Counted from the first letter of the stretch, positions 1 to 9,521 are shown. The stretch: DNA of 64,000 nt from JAJPKK01 sp963800215 (GCA_963800215.1 CAWCZY010000007.1:496001-560000); one strand, 5' to 3'. Notes: generated by a model not told the origin, from the letters alone. A program made the numbers and translations.

Positions 1-4
1 CCCT

Positions 5-214
5 GTGACATCGACGCTCTCTCCTCGGGCGGAAAATTTCGTCCGCTCGTATTGCCCGCGGTGCAACGATTTGATGGTCGCGCCGGCGCGCTCGCAGCAT
101 GTCAATCACGACGTGGTCCGCCACTGGTGGAGCTGCGAAACATGTGGCCACGAGTTCCGCACCACGGTCCGGCTGCCGCTGGCCGCCGAGACGCATCAGC
201 AGGCGATGGCCTGA
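5..214 (+). CDS. small zinc-ribbon protein
   Basis: A 69-residue protein with two Cys-x-x-Cys pairs (C17/C20 and C44/C47) about 24 residues apart, the spacing of a zinc ribbon. The pairs are CPRC and CETCG, followed by a basic stretch. The reading frame opens with GTG four bases from the window edge, so the true start may lie further left. The function is unknown; such ribbons occur in nucleic-acid-binding and accessory proteins. It ends just before the convergent Rieske gene. The metal-binding fold is supported by the cysteines; the role is not. Confidence 0.55.
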   Translation: MTSTLSPRAENFVRSYCPRCNDLMVAPARSQHVNHDVVRHWWSCETCGHEFRTTVRLPLAAETHQQAMA

Positions 215-222
215 CGATTGCG

Positions 223-528
223 TCACATGTCGACGAACACGTCGTCGCCCTCGATCCGGCACGGGAAGGTCTTGACCGGGTCATAGGCCGGCGGCGCAAC
301 GACCTCACCGGTCTTCACGTTGAACAGCGCCTGGTGGATCGGACATTCGATGCAATCACCCTCCAGGAAGCCCTCCGACAGGCGGGCGAAGGCATGGGTG
401 CAGATATTGTGGGTGGCGTAGACGGCATCATCGACCCAATAGAGCGCGATGTCCTCACCGCCGATCTCGGCGTCCATCACGCCACGCTCCTTGACCTCGG
501 CCACCGCGGCCGCCCGTATCCAAGCCAT
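223..528 (-). CDS. Rieske-type [2Fe-2S] ferredoxin
   Basis: A 101-residue soluble Rieske domain with no signal peptide or membrane segment. The two cluster-binding boxes are C43-x-H45 (CTHAFARL) and C62-x-x-H65 (CPIHQALF), which bind the [2Fe-2S] cluster through two Cys and two His. The size and lack of an anchor fit the ferredoxin component of a ring-hydroxylating dioxygenase or a NirD-like small subunit, donating electrons in the cytoplasm. No oxygenase lies beside it, so the partner is unknown. The ATG start has a purine-rich GGGAGGGCAGGA just upstream. A much longer open frame continues beyond the start, antisense to the neighbouring gene, and is not real coding sequence. Confidence 0.85.
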   Translation of the reverse strand: MAWIRAAAVAEVKERGVMDAEIGGEDIALYWVDDAVYATHNICTHAFARLSEGFLEGDCIECPIHQALFNVKTGEVVAPPAYDPVKTFPCRIEGDDVFVDM

Positions 529-744
529 TCCTGCCCTCCCCCGCGCCTTCCATCCCGCCCGGCAGCCACAATGCCGCCGCTCTGCGGGTGCGGAGAATAG
601 ACCAGGCTCCGTCATTGGCAATCCGCAACCGCTCCGCGGAATTGGTGAGGAACCGCCCCGGCCGGCCAGGATATGGGCGACAAACCGGCGGGGAATGCTT
701 AGGGTTTGGGGGTTTAGCCCCGGCACCATGATGCGGAAATACTG

Positions 745-3700
745 ATGTCTTCCAGCCTGTTGACCACAAGACGCTTCGCACCTTTGTTCTGGTGCCAGTT
801 CTTCAGTGCCTTCAACGACAATTTCCTGAAGAATTCGCTGGCTTTCCTGATCCTTTTCAAGATGGCGGGGCAGGATTCCGCGGCGCTGATCCAGCTTGCC
901 GGCGCGATCTTCATCTTTCCGTTCTTCATCCTGTCGGCGATCGGCGGTGAGATTGCCGACCGCTACGACAAGGCACTCGTGGCGCAGCGGCTGAAACTCG
1001 TTGAAATCGCGGTGGCGGCGATCGCGGTCGGCGGTTTCTGGCTGCATTCGGTGCCGCTCCTGTTCGCGGCGCTGTTCCTGTTCGGCGTGATTTCGGCGCT
1101 GTTCGGGCCAATCAAATACGGCATCCTTCCCGACCACCTCGCCGAACGCGAGCTGCCGGCCGGCAACGCACTGGTCGAGGGCGCCACCTTCATCGCCATT
1201 CTCAGCGGCGCCATCGTCGCCGGTCTCGCTTCCAAGGGTGCCGGCGACCCCGCCTCGTTCGCCGGCATGATGATGGCGTTCGCGCTGATGTGCTGGATCG
1301 CCGCGCTGTTCATCCCGGCCACCGGAGAGGGGGCGCCCAACCTCGTCATCGACTTCAATATCGCGCGCTCGACCGTCGTCCTGCTGCGCGACCTCTACGC
1401 CCAGAAGCGGCTGTGGTGGGGCGGGCTGGTCGTGAGCTGGTTCTGGCTGATCGGCTTCGTCGTGCTCAATCTGCTGCCGGCTTTGGTGAAGGATGCGCTG
1501 GGCGGATCGGAGGAGGTCGTCACCGCGTATCTTGCCGTGTTCTCGATTGCGATCGCGCTCGGGTCGGGCCTCGCCTCCTGGCTCGCCAGCGGACGCATCG
1601 TCCTCATCCCCACGGTTTTCGGCGGCGTCCTGCTCGGCCTGTTCGCGCTGCATCTCGGCTGGGTCGCCCATGGGTTGACGGCAACCGGGCAAGGGCGTGG
1701 CGTGCTCGAGGTGCTGGGCACCGGGCCCGGCCTCGCTGTGGGGATCGACCTCGCCGGCCTCGCCGTCGCGGGCGGCCTGTTCATCGTGCCGTCGTTTTCG
1801 GCGGTGCAGGCCTGGGCCGGCTCGGACCGCCGCGCCCGGGTGGTCGCCGCGGTGAACGTGCTCAACGCCGCCTTCATGACGGTGGGCGCGATCGGTGCGG
1901 CGGTGCTGCAGAAATACGGCGCCACCTTGAGCGGGCTGTTCGTCGCGATCGGTCTTGCCAATCTCGTCGTCGCGGTCGTGATCCTGCGCACCATGCCGAC
2001 CAGCCCGATGCGCGACCTGCTCTCGGTGATCTTCCGCGCCTTCTACCGGCTCGAGGTCACCGGCCTCGAAAATGTGGCCAAGGCCGGCCCCAACGCCATC
2101 ATCGCCCTCAATCACGTGAGCTTCCTCGACGCCGCGGTGGCGCTGTCGTTCCTCGATCGCGAGCCGGCGTTCGCCATCGACAGCGGCATCGCCAAGCGCT
2201 GGTGGGTGAAGCCGTTCCTGCGCTTCACCCGCGCCATGCCGCTCGATCCGACCAAGCCGCTGGCGACCCGCACCCTCATCAATTCCGTCCGGGCGGGAAA
2301 CCCGCTGATCATCTTTCCGGAAGGCCGGATCACCGTGACCGGCAGCCTGATGAAGGTCTATGACGGCGCCGCCATGATCGCCGACAAGTCCGAGGCGATG
2401 CTGGTTCCGGTCCGCATCAAGGGCCTGGAGAAGACCCATTTCTCCCGGCTCGGCCGCACCCAGGTGCGGCGCAGCCTGTTTCCCAAGGTCACCGTCACCA
2501 TCCTCGAACCGCTCCGCCTCAGCGTCGACCCGGCGCTGCGGGGCAAGCGGCGGCGCATCGCGGCGGGCGCCCTGCTCTACACCGTGATGTCGGACCTGAT
2601 CTTCCGCACCACCTCGACCGACCGCAGCATCATCGAAGCGGTGATCGCGGCATCGGCGGTCCACGGCAAGAAGCATGTCGCGGTCGAGGATCCGATCGGC
2701 GGCTCGCTCACCTATAAGCGCCTGCTGCTCGGCGCCGCGATCCTCGGCCGCAAGCTGATGCCGCTCGCCGGCGTCGGCGAAGCGGTCGGCGTGATGATGC
2801 CGAACGCCAATGGCGCGGTGGTGGCGATCCTCGCGCTGATGTCGGCGGGCCGGGTGCCCGCCATGATCAACTTCACCTCCGGACTGATGAACCTGCGCGC
2901 CGCCTGCAAGGCCGCCAATATCCGGTCGATCGTGACCTCGCGCACCTTCGTGGAGAAGGCGCATCTCGAAAAGCTGATCGAGGGGCTCACGCCCGAAGTC
3001 GTCTTCACCTATCTCGAGGACGTGCGGGCACAGGTGGGTTTCGCCGACAAGCTGCGCGGGCTGCGGGAGGCGAAACGGCCGCTGGTGCCCCGTCTGCCCG
3101 ACGATCCCGCCGCCATCCTGTTCACCTCCGGCTCGGAAGGCACCCCGAAGGGCGTCGTCCTGTCCAACCGCAACATGCTCGCCAATGCGGCGCAGGCCGA
3201 GGCGCGCATCGACTTCGGCCGTGCCGACAAGGTGTTCAACGTCCTGCCGCTGTTCCATTCGTTCGGCTTGACGGTCGGGCTGGTGCTGCCGCTGGTCTCG
3301 GGCGTCGGCGTCTACCTCTACCCCTCCCCGCTGCATTACCGGATCATCCCGGAGATGATCTATGGCACCAATGCCACCATCCTGTTCGGCACCGATACGT
3401 TCCTGGCCGGGTATGCCCGCACGGCGCATTCCTACGATTTCCGCTCGCTGCGCTACATCCTGGCCGGCGCCGAGCCGGTGAAGGAGACGACGCGCCGCGC
3501 CTATATGGAAAAGTTCGGTCTGCGCATCCTGGAAGGCTACGGCGTCACCGAGACCGCGCCGGCGCTGGCGCTCAACACGCCGATGTTCAACAGGTTCGGC
3601 ACGGTCGGACGGCTGCTGCCGGGCATGGAGGCGCGGCTCGACCCGGTTCCGGGCGTCGCCGAGGGCGGGCGCCTGTTCGTGCGCGGCCCCAATGTGATGC

Positions 3701-4167
3701 TCGGCTATCTGCGCACCGAAAACCCCGGCGTGCTGGAACCCCCCGAGGACGGCTGGCACGACACCGGCGACATCGTCTCAGTGGACGCCGACGGCTACAT
3801 CACCATCAAGGGCCGCGCCAAGCGCTTCGCCAAGATCGGCGGCGAGATGATCTCGCTGTCCGCGGTCGAGGCGCTGGCGGCGGAGCTGTGGCCCGACGCC
3901 ATGTCCGGCGCCACCACGGTGCCGGACCCGCGCAAGGGCGAGCGGCTCATCCTCGTCACCACCAAGAACGATCCGAAGCGTTCGGACTTCCTCGCCTTCG
4001 CGCGCGCCCGCGGGGCGTCCGAGATGATGGTGCCGACCGAGGTGCTGATCCTCGAAAAGCTCCCCCTGCTGGGTTCCGGCAAGATCGACAATGTCGCGCT
4101 GACGAATTTCGTGCGCGAGCGCTACAAGGTCGAGGCCCCGGCCTTGAGCGCCGCCGCGGCGGGGTGA
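745..4167 (+). CDS. aas: LplT-Aas type fusion: MFS lysophospholipid transporter / 2-acyl-GPE acyltransferase / acyl-ACP synthetase
   Basis: A 1140-residue fusion protein of the inner membrane that recycles lysophospholipids. Residues 1 to about 410 form an MFS transporter of the LplT type (FNDNFLKNSL near the N terminus, about twelve membrane segments). Residues about 430-620 are a PlsC-like acyltransferase with the H457-x4-D box (NHVSFLDA) and FPEGR near 523. Residues about 640-1130 are an AMP-forming acyl-ACP ligase with the P-loop FTSGSEGTPKG near 792 and the DTGD motif near the C terminus. In the family the three activities flip 2-acyl-lysophosphatidylethanolamine inward and re-acylate it with fatty acid activated on ACP. 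The three-part fusion is a known architecture in Proteobacteria. The frame is intact over 3.4 kb. Confidence 0.9.
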   Translation: MSSSLLTTRRFAPLFWCQFFSAFNDNFLKNSLAFLILFKMAGQDSAALIQLAGAIFIFPFFILSAIGGEIADRYDKALVAQRLKLVEIAVAAIAVGGFWLHSVPLLFAALFLFGVISALFGPIKYGILPDHLAERELPAGNALVEGATFIAILSGAIVAGLASKGAGDPASFAGMMMAFALMCWIAALFIPATGEGAPNLVIDFNIARSTVVLLRDLYAQKRLWWGGLVVSWFWLIGFVVLNLLPALVKDALGGSEEVVTAYLAVFSIAIALGSGLASWLASGRIVLIPTVFGGVLLGLFALHLGWVAHGLTATGQGRGVLEVLGTGPGLAVGIDLAGLAVAGGLFIVPSFSAVQAWAGSDRRARVVAAVNVLNAAFMTVGAIGAAVLQKYGATLSGLFVAIGLANLVVAVVILRTMPTSPMRDLLSVIFRAFYRLEVTGLENVAKAGPNAIIALNHVSFLDAAVALSFLDREPAFAIDSGIAKRWWVKPFLRFTRAMPLDPTKPLATRTLINSVRAGNPLIIFPEGRITVTGSLMKVYDGAAMIADKSEAMLVPVRIKGLEKTHFSRLGRTQVRRSLFPKVTVTILEPLRLSVDPALRGKRRRIAAGALLYTVMSDLIFRTTSTDRSIIEAVIAASAVHGKKHVAVEDPIGGSLTYKRLLLGAAILGRKLMPLAGVGEAVGVMMPNANGAVVAILALMSAGRVPAMINFTSGLMNLRAACKAANIRSIVTSRTFVEKAHLEKLIEGLTPEVVFTYLEDVRAQVGFADKLRGLREAKRPLVPRLPDDPAAILFTSGSEGTPKGVVLSNRNMLANAAQAEARIDFGRADKVFNVLPLFHSFGLTVGLVLPLVSGVGVYLYPSPLHYRIIPEMIYGTNATILFGTDTFLAGYARTAHSYDFRSLRYILAGAEPVKETTRRAYMEKFGLRILEGYGVTETAPALALNTPMFNRFGTVGRLLPGMEARLDPVPGVAEGGRLFVRGPNVMLGYLRTENPGVLEPPEDGWHDTGDIVSVDADGYITIKGRAKRFAKIGGEMISLSAVEALAAELWPDAMSGATTVPDPRKGERLILVTTKNDPKRSDFLAFARARGASEMMVPTEVLILEKLPLLGSGKIDNVALTNFVRERYKVEAPALSAAAAG

Positions 4168-4210
4168 GGCTGGCGGGGTGAGGCCGGCCGGTGACTGGCG
4201 GCATGCCCCT

Positions 4211-4237
4211 TACCGGCATGCCTGCAATGGGTATAAT
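4211..4237 (+). promoter_or_regulatory. possible sigma70-type promoter for the receptor array
   Basis: A perfect TATAAT hexamer at 4232-4237 stands out in very GC-rich DNA, with a weak TTACCG 15 bases upstream. Two copies of the self-complementary GGCATGCC lie at about 4200 and 4216 and could be an operator. The next gene starts about 65 bases downstream. The -35 spacing is short, so this is only a candidate. Confidence 0.25.
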
Positions 4238-4302
4238 TTAACGGACGACCGGCGCCGGCGCGCGCCCATTTCATAATTAAAAAGTTCTTTGAGAGAAAAA
4301 TC

Positions 4303-5283
4303 ATGAAACTTCCCCGCCGACAATTTCTGCATCTGGCAGCGGGCGCTGCCGCTCTACCAGCCATCTCGCGCGTCGCAATGGCACAAGCCTATCCGACGCG
4401 GCCGGTGCGCATCGTCGTCGGCTTTGCCGCTGGAGGCACACAGGACATCGCCGCGCGGTTGATCGGTCAATGGCTGTCAGAACGAACAGGTCAACAATTC
4501 ATCGTTGAGAACCGGTCGGGCGCGGCGGGCAACCTCGCGGCCGACGCAGTCGTGCGCGCCCCTGGTGACGGCTATACGCTCCTCTTGGTCGGTCTCTCGA
4601 ATGCGGCCAATGCGTCCCTCTATGACAGGCTCAATTTCAATTTTATCCGTGATATTGCGCCGATCGCGGGCATCATTCGCGTGCCGCTGATCCTGGAAGT
4701 ACATCCATCGTTTTCGGTCGAGACGGTTCCAGAGTTCATCGCCTACGCCAAAGCCAATTCCGGCAAGATAAGCATGGCGTCCGCTGGCGGCAACGGCGGC
4801 CCCTCGTACATCACCGGAGAGTTGTTCAAGATGATGGCTGGCGTTGACATGCTGCAAGTTCAGTATCGCGGGTCCGGGCCCGCGCTCACCGATGTGATAG
4901 GAGGCCAAGTGCAGGGGATGTTCGACCCCCTCCCGTCGTCAATCGAGTACGTCAGGTCCGGTACATTGCGCCCACTGGCCGTGACCACGGCGATGCGCTC
5001 GGAGGCGCTGCCCGGGGTTCCATCCGTCGCCGATTTCGTGCCTGGGTTCGAAGCGAGTGCGTGGTATGGCGTTGGTGCTCCCAGAAGCACGCGTCCCGAG
5101 ATAATCGACAAGCTCAATCGCGAAATCAATGCCGGCCTTGCCGACCCGACGCTCAAGGCACGGCTCTCGGACCTGGGCGGCATGCTGATCGCTGGATTAC
5201 CTGCCGACTTCGGAAAGCTGATCGCCGAAGAGACCGAGAAATGGGGCAAGGTGGTCCGGTTCGCGGGCATCAAGCCGGGCTAA
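4303..5283 (+). CDS. Bug-type tripartite tricarboxylate transporter receptor (array copy 1)
   Basis: A 326-residue periplasmic solute-binding protein of the Bug/TctC family. The N terminus has a twin-arginine-like signal (PRRQFLHLAAGAAALPA) ending in an AxA site before AYPTRPV. Family hallmarks are VVGFAAGGTQDIAARL near the N terminus, the GAAGN turn and DVIGGQVQGMFDPLP in the second half. These proteins capture carboxylated compounds for a TctA/TctB importer; none is adjacent, so it may use the TctAB at 17.9-19.9 kb or another. The array of four paralogues (4.3-7.6 kb) is unidirectional. Copies 1 and 3 are much closer to each other than to copy 2, indicating recent duplication. The ligand cannot be predicted. 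Confidence 0.9.
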   Translation: MKLPRRQFLHLAAGAAALPAISRVAMAQAYPTRPVRIVVGFAAGGTQDIAARLIGQWLSERTGQQFIVENRSGAAGNLAADAVVRAPGDGYTLLLVGLSNAANASLYDRLNFNFIRDIAPIAGIIRVPLILEVHPSFSVETVPEFIAYAKANSGKISMASAGGNGGPSYITGELFKMMAGVDMLQVQYRGSGPALTDVIGGQVQGMFDPLPSSIEYVRSGTLRPLAVTTAMRSEALPGVPSVADFVPGFEASAWYGVGAPRSTRPEIIDKLNREINAGLADPTLKARLSDLGGMLIAGLPADFGKLIAEETEKWGKVVRFAGIKPG

Positions 5284-5342
5284 GCCGCCGCGAAATATTC
5301 CATAGTGTCCGTTCCGCGAACCGCTGCATCGAGGGCCACACC

Positions 5343-6332
5343 ATGAAACTTGCGCGCCGTCGGTTCCTGCAACTGGCAGCGGGTACCGTCGCTCTCCCGG
5401 CCGTTTCGCGCGTTGCGCTGGCGCAGGCCTATCCGGCGCGTCCGATTACCATGATCGTGCCGTTTCCCGCCGGCGGCGCCACGGATACACTCGGGCGCCT
5501 CTTGAGCGAGCGGCTGCGCGCCAGCCTCGGTCAGCCCATCGTCATCGAAAACGTCGCCGGTGCGGCCGGCAGCATCGGTGTCGGCCGGGCCGTACGGGCA
5601 GCTGGCGACGGCTACACGCTGAGCATCGGCACCTTGACGACGCACGTCCTGATCGGCGGTCTTTACGCATTGCCGTTCGATCTGTTGACCGACTTCGAAC
5701 CGATTGCGCAACTGGCGGCGGAGCCGCTGCTGATCGTCGGCAGGAAGAGCCTGCCTGCGAACAGCCTGAAGGAATTGATCGCCTATTTGAAAGCGAAACC
5801 AGACACGGCGTCGGTCGGGATTGCCGGTGTCGGCGCCGCCGGGCATCTCACCGGGATTGCGTTTCAACGGGAAACCGGCACGCACTTTCGATTCGTGCCC
5901 TATCGCGGCAATGGTCCGGCGACACAGGATCTGGTGGCCGGGCAGATCGATCTGATGATCGAGCCGTCATCCAATTTCCAGTCGTTGGTGCGGGCGGGAA
6001 GCATCAAGGCCTTCGCCGTGACGTCGAAGACTCGTTTTGCCATGGCACCCGACATTCCGACGGTCGACGAGGCCGGATTGCCCGGCTTCCACTCGTCGCT
6101 CTGGTATGGAATTTGGGCGCCCAAGGGCACGCCGAAGCCCGTCATCGACAGGCTCAATGCCGCGGTCACCGATGCCTTGGCTGATCCGGCGGTCCGAAAG
6201 CGGCTCGCCGATCTGGGGCTTGAGATTCCTTCGCGGGACCGGCAGACGCCTGAAGCTCTCGCGGCTCTGCAACGGGCCGAAATCGAGAAATGGTGGCCGA
6301 TCATCAGGGCGGCGAACATCAAAGGGGAATAA
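5343..6332 (+). CDS. Bug-type tripartite tricarboxylate transporter receptor (array copy 2)
   Basis: A 329-residue periplasmic binding protein of the Bug/TctC family. It has a Tat-like signal (KLARRRFLQLAAGTVALPA) cleaved before AYPARPI. The ligand-site region reads VPFPAGGATDTLGRLL, and DLVAGQIDLMIEP lies in the second lobe. The ATG chosen follows the upstream gene by 59 bases and starts the signal peptide; the open frame extends further upstream without a signal. It is more divergent from copies 1 and 3 than they are from each other, so it may bind a different carboxylate. The frame is intact. Confidence 0.9.
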   Translation: MKLARRRFLQLAAGTVALPAVSRVALAQAYPARPITMIVPFPAGGATDTLGRLLSERLRASLGQPIVIENVAGAAGSIGVGRAVRAAGDGYTLSIGTLTTHVLIGGLYALPFDLLTDFEPIAQLAAEPLLIVGRKSLPANSLKELIAYLKAKPDTASVGIAGVGAAGHLTGIAFQRETGTHFRFVPYRGNGPATQDLVAGQIDLMIEPSSNFQSLVRAGSIKAFAVTSKTRFAMAPDIPTVDEAGLPGFHSSLWYGIWAPKGTPKPVIDRLNAAVTDALADPAVRKRLADLGLEIPSRDRQTPEALAALQRAEIEKWWPIIRAANIKGE

Positions 6333-6379
6333 GTCGTCGGTCTCCGAGATTTCAATCACCGATCTGGCGAAGGAACATC

Positions 6380-7361
6380 ATGAAACCTCCCCACCGAAGA
6401 AGATTTCTCCATCTGGCCGCAGGCGCCGCCGCGATGCCGGCGATGTCGCGCATGGCATTGGCGCAGGCCTATCCGAACAAGCCCGTGCGCATCGTCGTCG
6501 GCTTTGCCGCCGGCGGCACGCAGGACATCGCCGCGCGGCTGATCGGCCAATGGCTGTCGGAACGGACCGGCCAGCAATTCATCGTCGAGAACAAAACCGG
6601 CGCCGCCGGCAACATCGCGGCCGACGCGGTCGTGCGTGCGCCGGCGGACGGCTACACGCTCCTGCTGGCCGGTCTCTCGAACGCGGCCAATGCTTCGGTC
6701 TACGCACGGCTCAACTTCAATTTCATCCGCGACATCGCCCCGGTCGCGGGCATCATCCGGGTGCCGCTGGTCCTGGAATTGACTCCCTCATTTCCGATCC
6801 AGACGGTTCTCGAGCTCATCGCCTATGCCAAGGCCAATCCGGGCAAGATCAGCATGGCATCCGCCGGCAACGGCAGCCCGACGCACATGACTGGAGAGCT
6901 GTTCAAGATGATGGCCGGCGTCGACATGCTGCAGGTCCAGTATCGCGGGTCGGGGCCCGCGCTCACCGACCTGATCGGTGCCCAGGTGCAGGGGATGTTC
7001 GACCCCCTCCCCTCGTCGATCGCCTATGTTCGGTCCGGCAATCTGCGTCCGCTGGCGGTCACCACCGCCGCGCGCTCGCAGGCGCTGCCCGATATCCCGT
7101 CCGTGGCCGACTTCGTGCCCGGTTTCGAAATCCAGTGCGTGGTACGGCGTCGGCGCCCCGAAGAACACGCCCGTTGAAATAATCGACAAGCTCAATGCCG
7201 AAATCAACGCCGCGCTCGCCGATGCCACGCTGAAGGGACGCCTTGCGGACCTGGGCGGCATGTTGCTTACGGGCTCGCCCGCCGACTTCGGCAAGCTCGT
7301 CGCGGAAGAAACCGAGAAATGGGCCAAGGTGGTCAAGTTTGCGGGCATCAAGGCGGACTGA
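6380..7361 (+). CDS. Bug-type receptor (array copy 3), interrupted by one frameshift
   Basis: A close paralogue of copy 1. The signal peptide (HRRRFLHLAAGAAAMPA) and first two thirds are in one frame up to VPGFE, then the frame is lost at the AAA run at 7128-7130. The remainder (SSAWYGVGAPKNT to the C terminus AGIKAD) continues in the +1 frame. Deleting one A restores a 326-residue protein, exactly the length of copy 1, and the junction VPGFE-SSAWYGVG matches VPGFE-ASAWYGVG there. The gene is therefore either newly broken or affected by a sequencing error; no other lesion is visible. Predicted role as for copy 1. Confidence 0.8.
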
Positions 7362-7398
7362 GCCGGGAGATTGCGTCATGATCATCGAGGGGCACACC

Positions 7399-7637
7399 AT
7401 GAAGCTTCGGCGCCGTCATTTTTTGCATCTGGCCGCTTGTGCCGCCGCGCTCCCGTCCCTCTCATGCATCGCGAGGGCGCAACAAGCCTACCCCACGCGG
7501 CCGGTCACCATGATCGTGCCGTTCGCCGCCGGCGGGCCAAGGACAAGCGGGGCCAGCGGGCGCTCGCCATGCTGGTGAAGAGCGACATTGCGCGCTGGAC
7601 GCCGATCATGAAAGCGGCAAACCTCAAGGCGGAATAG
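7399..7637 (+). pseudogene. remnant of a fourth Bug-type receptor (array copy 4)
   Basis: The first roughly 50 codons encode a receptor-type Tat signal (LRRRHFLHLAACAAALPS) and the start of the mature protein (AYPTRPVTMIVPFAAGG). The sequence then jumps at about 7535-7545 into the last 30 codons of such a gene, out of frame (LVKSDIARWTPIMKAANLKAE, stop at 7635-7637). Roughly 800 bases of the normal gene are missing. Head and tail resemble copy 2 more than copies 1 or 3. A deletion between short GC-rich repeats would explain it. It cannot make a functional receptor. Confidence 0.8.
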
Positions 7638-7805
7638 AGCACGATTTCTGCAAGCGATCAGCCGCCGCGGAGCCGGAGCCATCCGTCGTGGGCCGCTCGG
7701 CGTGGTATCGCCGCGGCATCGCAGGTCGGGATGGGCGCGATCCCAGCCGTCGGAGGCTCGGACGGCTCATGTTCGAGCCGCCCCTTGCCGTCGCGCAGCG
7801 GCGCC

Positions 7806-8249
7806 TCAATGGCAGTATGCCCACCGGCCGTAGCCGAGGTTGACGATGCACCGGCCGCCGCCGCCGTAAGGTATCGCGGCGGGTGGCCTCGGCACATACT
7901 CGGCCGCATATGCGGATGGGTAGCCCGGCTCTCGTTCGGCATAGGCCGGCGGTGCGGCGTACACCGGGCCGGTGGTTCCGTAGATTGCTGGGGCCCTGTA
8001 TGCGGGCGGCGGCGGCGCGTAGGGCGGTGCTCCGTAGGCGGGCCCCGGCGTCACGTAACCCTGTGGCCCGTATGCCGGACCCGGCGCCACATAAGGAGGC
8101 TCGCCGTTCCCGGCACCCGGTGCCACATAGACCCGGGCGGACGCGATGTAAACTCCTCCGGGCGCCACGTAAACCGATTGCAGCTCGCCCGCCGAAACTT
8201 GCGACGACGAGAGAACCGCAGCCGCAAGCATCAGCAATCCGTATCTCAT
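7806..8249 (-). CDS. secreted Pro/Tyr-rich repeat protein
   Basis: A 147-residue exported protein with a clear Sec signal (MRYGLLMLAAAVLSSSQVSA). The mature part consists mostly of degenerate YVAPG and PAYG/APPYA repeats: YVAPGG, YVAPGAG, YVAPGPAYG, YVTPGPAYG, YGAPPYAPP. The C terminus is distinct, ending in GRCIVNLGYGRWAYCH with two cysteines that could form a disulfide. The start is supported by GGAGG about seven bases upstream; the open frame extends further but without a signal. Low-complexity Pro/Tyr proteins like this are common in Bradyrhizobiaceae envelopes; the function is unknown. Confidence 0.7.
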   Translation of the reverse strand: MRYGLLMLAAAVLSSSQVSAGELQSVYVAPGGVYIASARVYVAPGAGNGEPPYVAPGPAYGPQGYVTPGPAYGAPPYAPPPPAYRAPAIYGTTGPVYAAPPAYAEREPGYPSAYAAEYVPRPPAAIPYGGGGRCIVNLGYGRWAYCH

Positions 8250-8435
8250 GATGAGCCTCCTGTCACGAAAGCCCACCCCAATCGTAGATTGTTGCCGATC
8301 CCACATCGAAGCGCAAACGTTTGCTGCGCAAATGAATGTCCCAATTTCGGACGCGGCCTGCCTGCTGGTTTTCGTAACCTTGGAAAACCATCAAGGACGC
8401 TGCGCGAAAGGCCGCCAGAAAAAGTTCACGTTTGT

Positions 8436-9521
8436 TTACTTTATCATCTCGATCTGATCGTGGCTCAACACCCAGATGTGGGCCGGCAGGGCGATGAAGT
8501 GGGCATCGTCGAGATACTTCTCATTGGTTTCGTCGGGCGCGATGGCCCAGAGCAGGAATTTCCTGATCGCTTTGGCGGTCTCCGGGTTTGCCTGCTTGGT
8601 CGAGACGATCGCATACTCGTAGTTGACGAGGGGATAGGCGTTCGCGCCCGGTGCGTTGACCAGGGTGAGGCGCTCGTCTGGTGGCGTTCGCGGGCTGAGC
8701 GAAGCCGCCGCCGCCGCTATCGTCTCCGGCGTCGGCGCCAGGAACTCGCCGGAATAGCTCTTCAGCAGGGCGGTGCCGAGCGCGTCCTCGGCGATCTCGG
8801 TGTGGAAGCTGATGCCGACATAGCTGATGGAGTACGGGGTCTCCTGGGTCGCTTTCAGCACACCGAGGTTGCCGTCTGCACTCAGGCTGCCCGGCACGGC
8901 GGGCCAGGCGACCGACGTGCCGTAGCCGATGGTGTTCTCCCAGGAGGGCGTGGTGAATGTCAGGTACTGAGTGAAGACGAAGGTGTCGCCCGACCCGTCG
9001 GCGCGGCGGATCGGGATGATGTCGTGATGCGGCAGCTTCACGTCCGGGTTGAGGGCGGCGATCGGCTTGTCGTCCCAGCTGCGGATCTTGCCCGTATAGA
9101 TGCCCACGAGCACCGGACCGTCCAGCTTCAGTTTGGTCGTGTTGAGGCCGGGAAGATTGTAGTTGACCGTCTGCGCGGAAATCGCCATCGGCACGTTGAC
9201 GATCTGCGGGCTGCGCCTGGCCTGCGCGTCCGTCATGTAGGCGTCCGAGGTGCCGATGTGGGCCGCCCCCGAAATCGCCTGCTCGATGCCTGCGCCCGAG
9301 CCGGTGCCGCTGGTGGTGATATGCACGCCGGGATGCGTCTTGGTGTATTCCGACACCCAGACGTTAAACAGCGGATAAACCAGGGTCGACCCCGTCTCGA
9401 CCAAGTTGACGTCGTCGGCACGTGCCGACGCCGCCGGGAGCGCGAGCAAGCCGAGCGCCAGCGCAGCCGCAAGGATGCTGGCGCGCCCGGAACAGCGCGC
9501 CGAATTCGTGCAGTCGGTCAT
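8436..9521 (-). CDS. pstS: PstS-like phosphate-binding protein
   Basis: A 361-residue periplasmic protein with an N-terminal signal sequence (LAAALALGLLALPAASARA). The PstS signatures are ETGSTLVYPLFNVW at the start of the mature part, TSGTGSGAGI, GTSDAYM, and the phosphate-contacting RRADGSGDTFVFTQYL. It binds phosphate for the high-affinity ABC importer, but pstC, pstA and pstB are absent nearby. An MFS carrier of possible phosphate-symporter type lies upstream on the same strand. I looked for a Pho box in the 139 bases upstream and found no convincing CTGTCAT repeat. It may be a solitary or moonlighting PstS. Confidence 0.85.
   Translation of the reverse strand: MTDCTNSARCSGRASILAAALALGLLALPAASARADDVNLVETGSTLVYPLFNVWVSEYTKTHPGVHITTSGTGSGAGIEQAISGAAHIGTSDAYMTDAQARRSPQIVNVPMAISAQTVNYNLPGLNTTKLKLDGPVLVGIYTGKIRSWDDKPIAALNPDVKLPHHDIIPIRRADGSGDTFVFTQYLTFTTPSWENTIGYGTSVAWPAVPGSLSADGNLGVLKATQETPYSISYVGISFHTEIAEDALGTALLKSYSGEFLAPTPETIAAAAASLSPRTPPDERLTLVNAPGANAYPLVNYEYAIVSTKQANPETAKAIRKFLLWAIAPDETNEKYLDDAHFIALPAHIWVLSHDQIEMIK

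Noticed and set aside
529..3759. Long minus-strand open frame upstream of the Rieske gene
   Set aside because: It is antisense to the Aas-type fusion and composed of Arg/Gly/Asp/His-rich low-complexity sequence, the usual shadow of GC-rich coding DNA. Only the last 101 codons match a real family.
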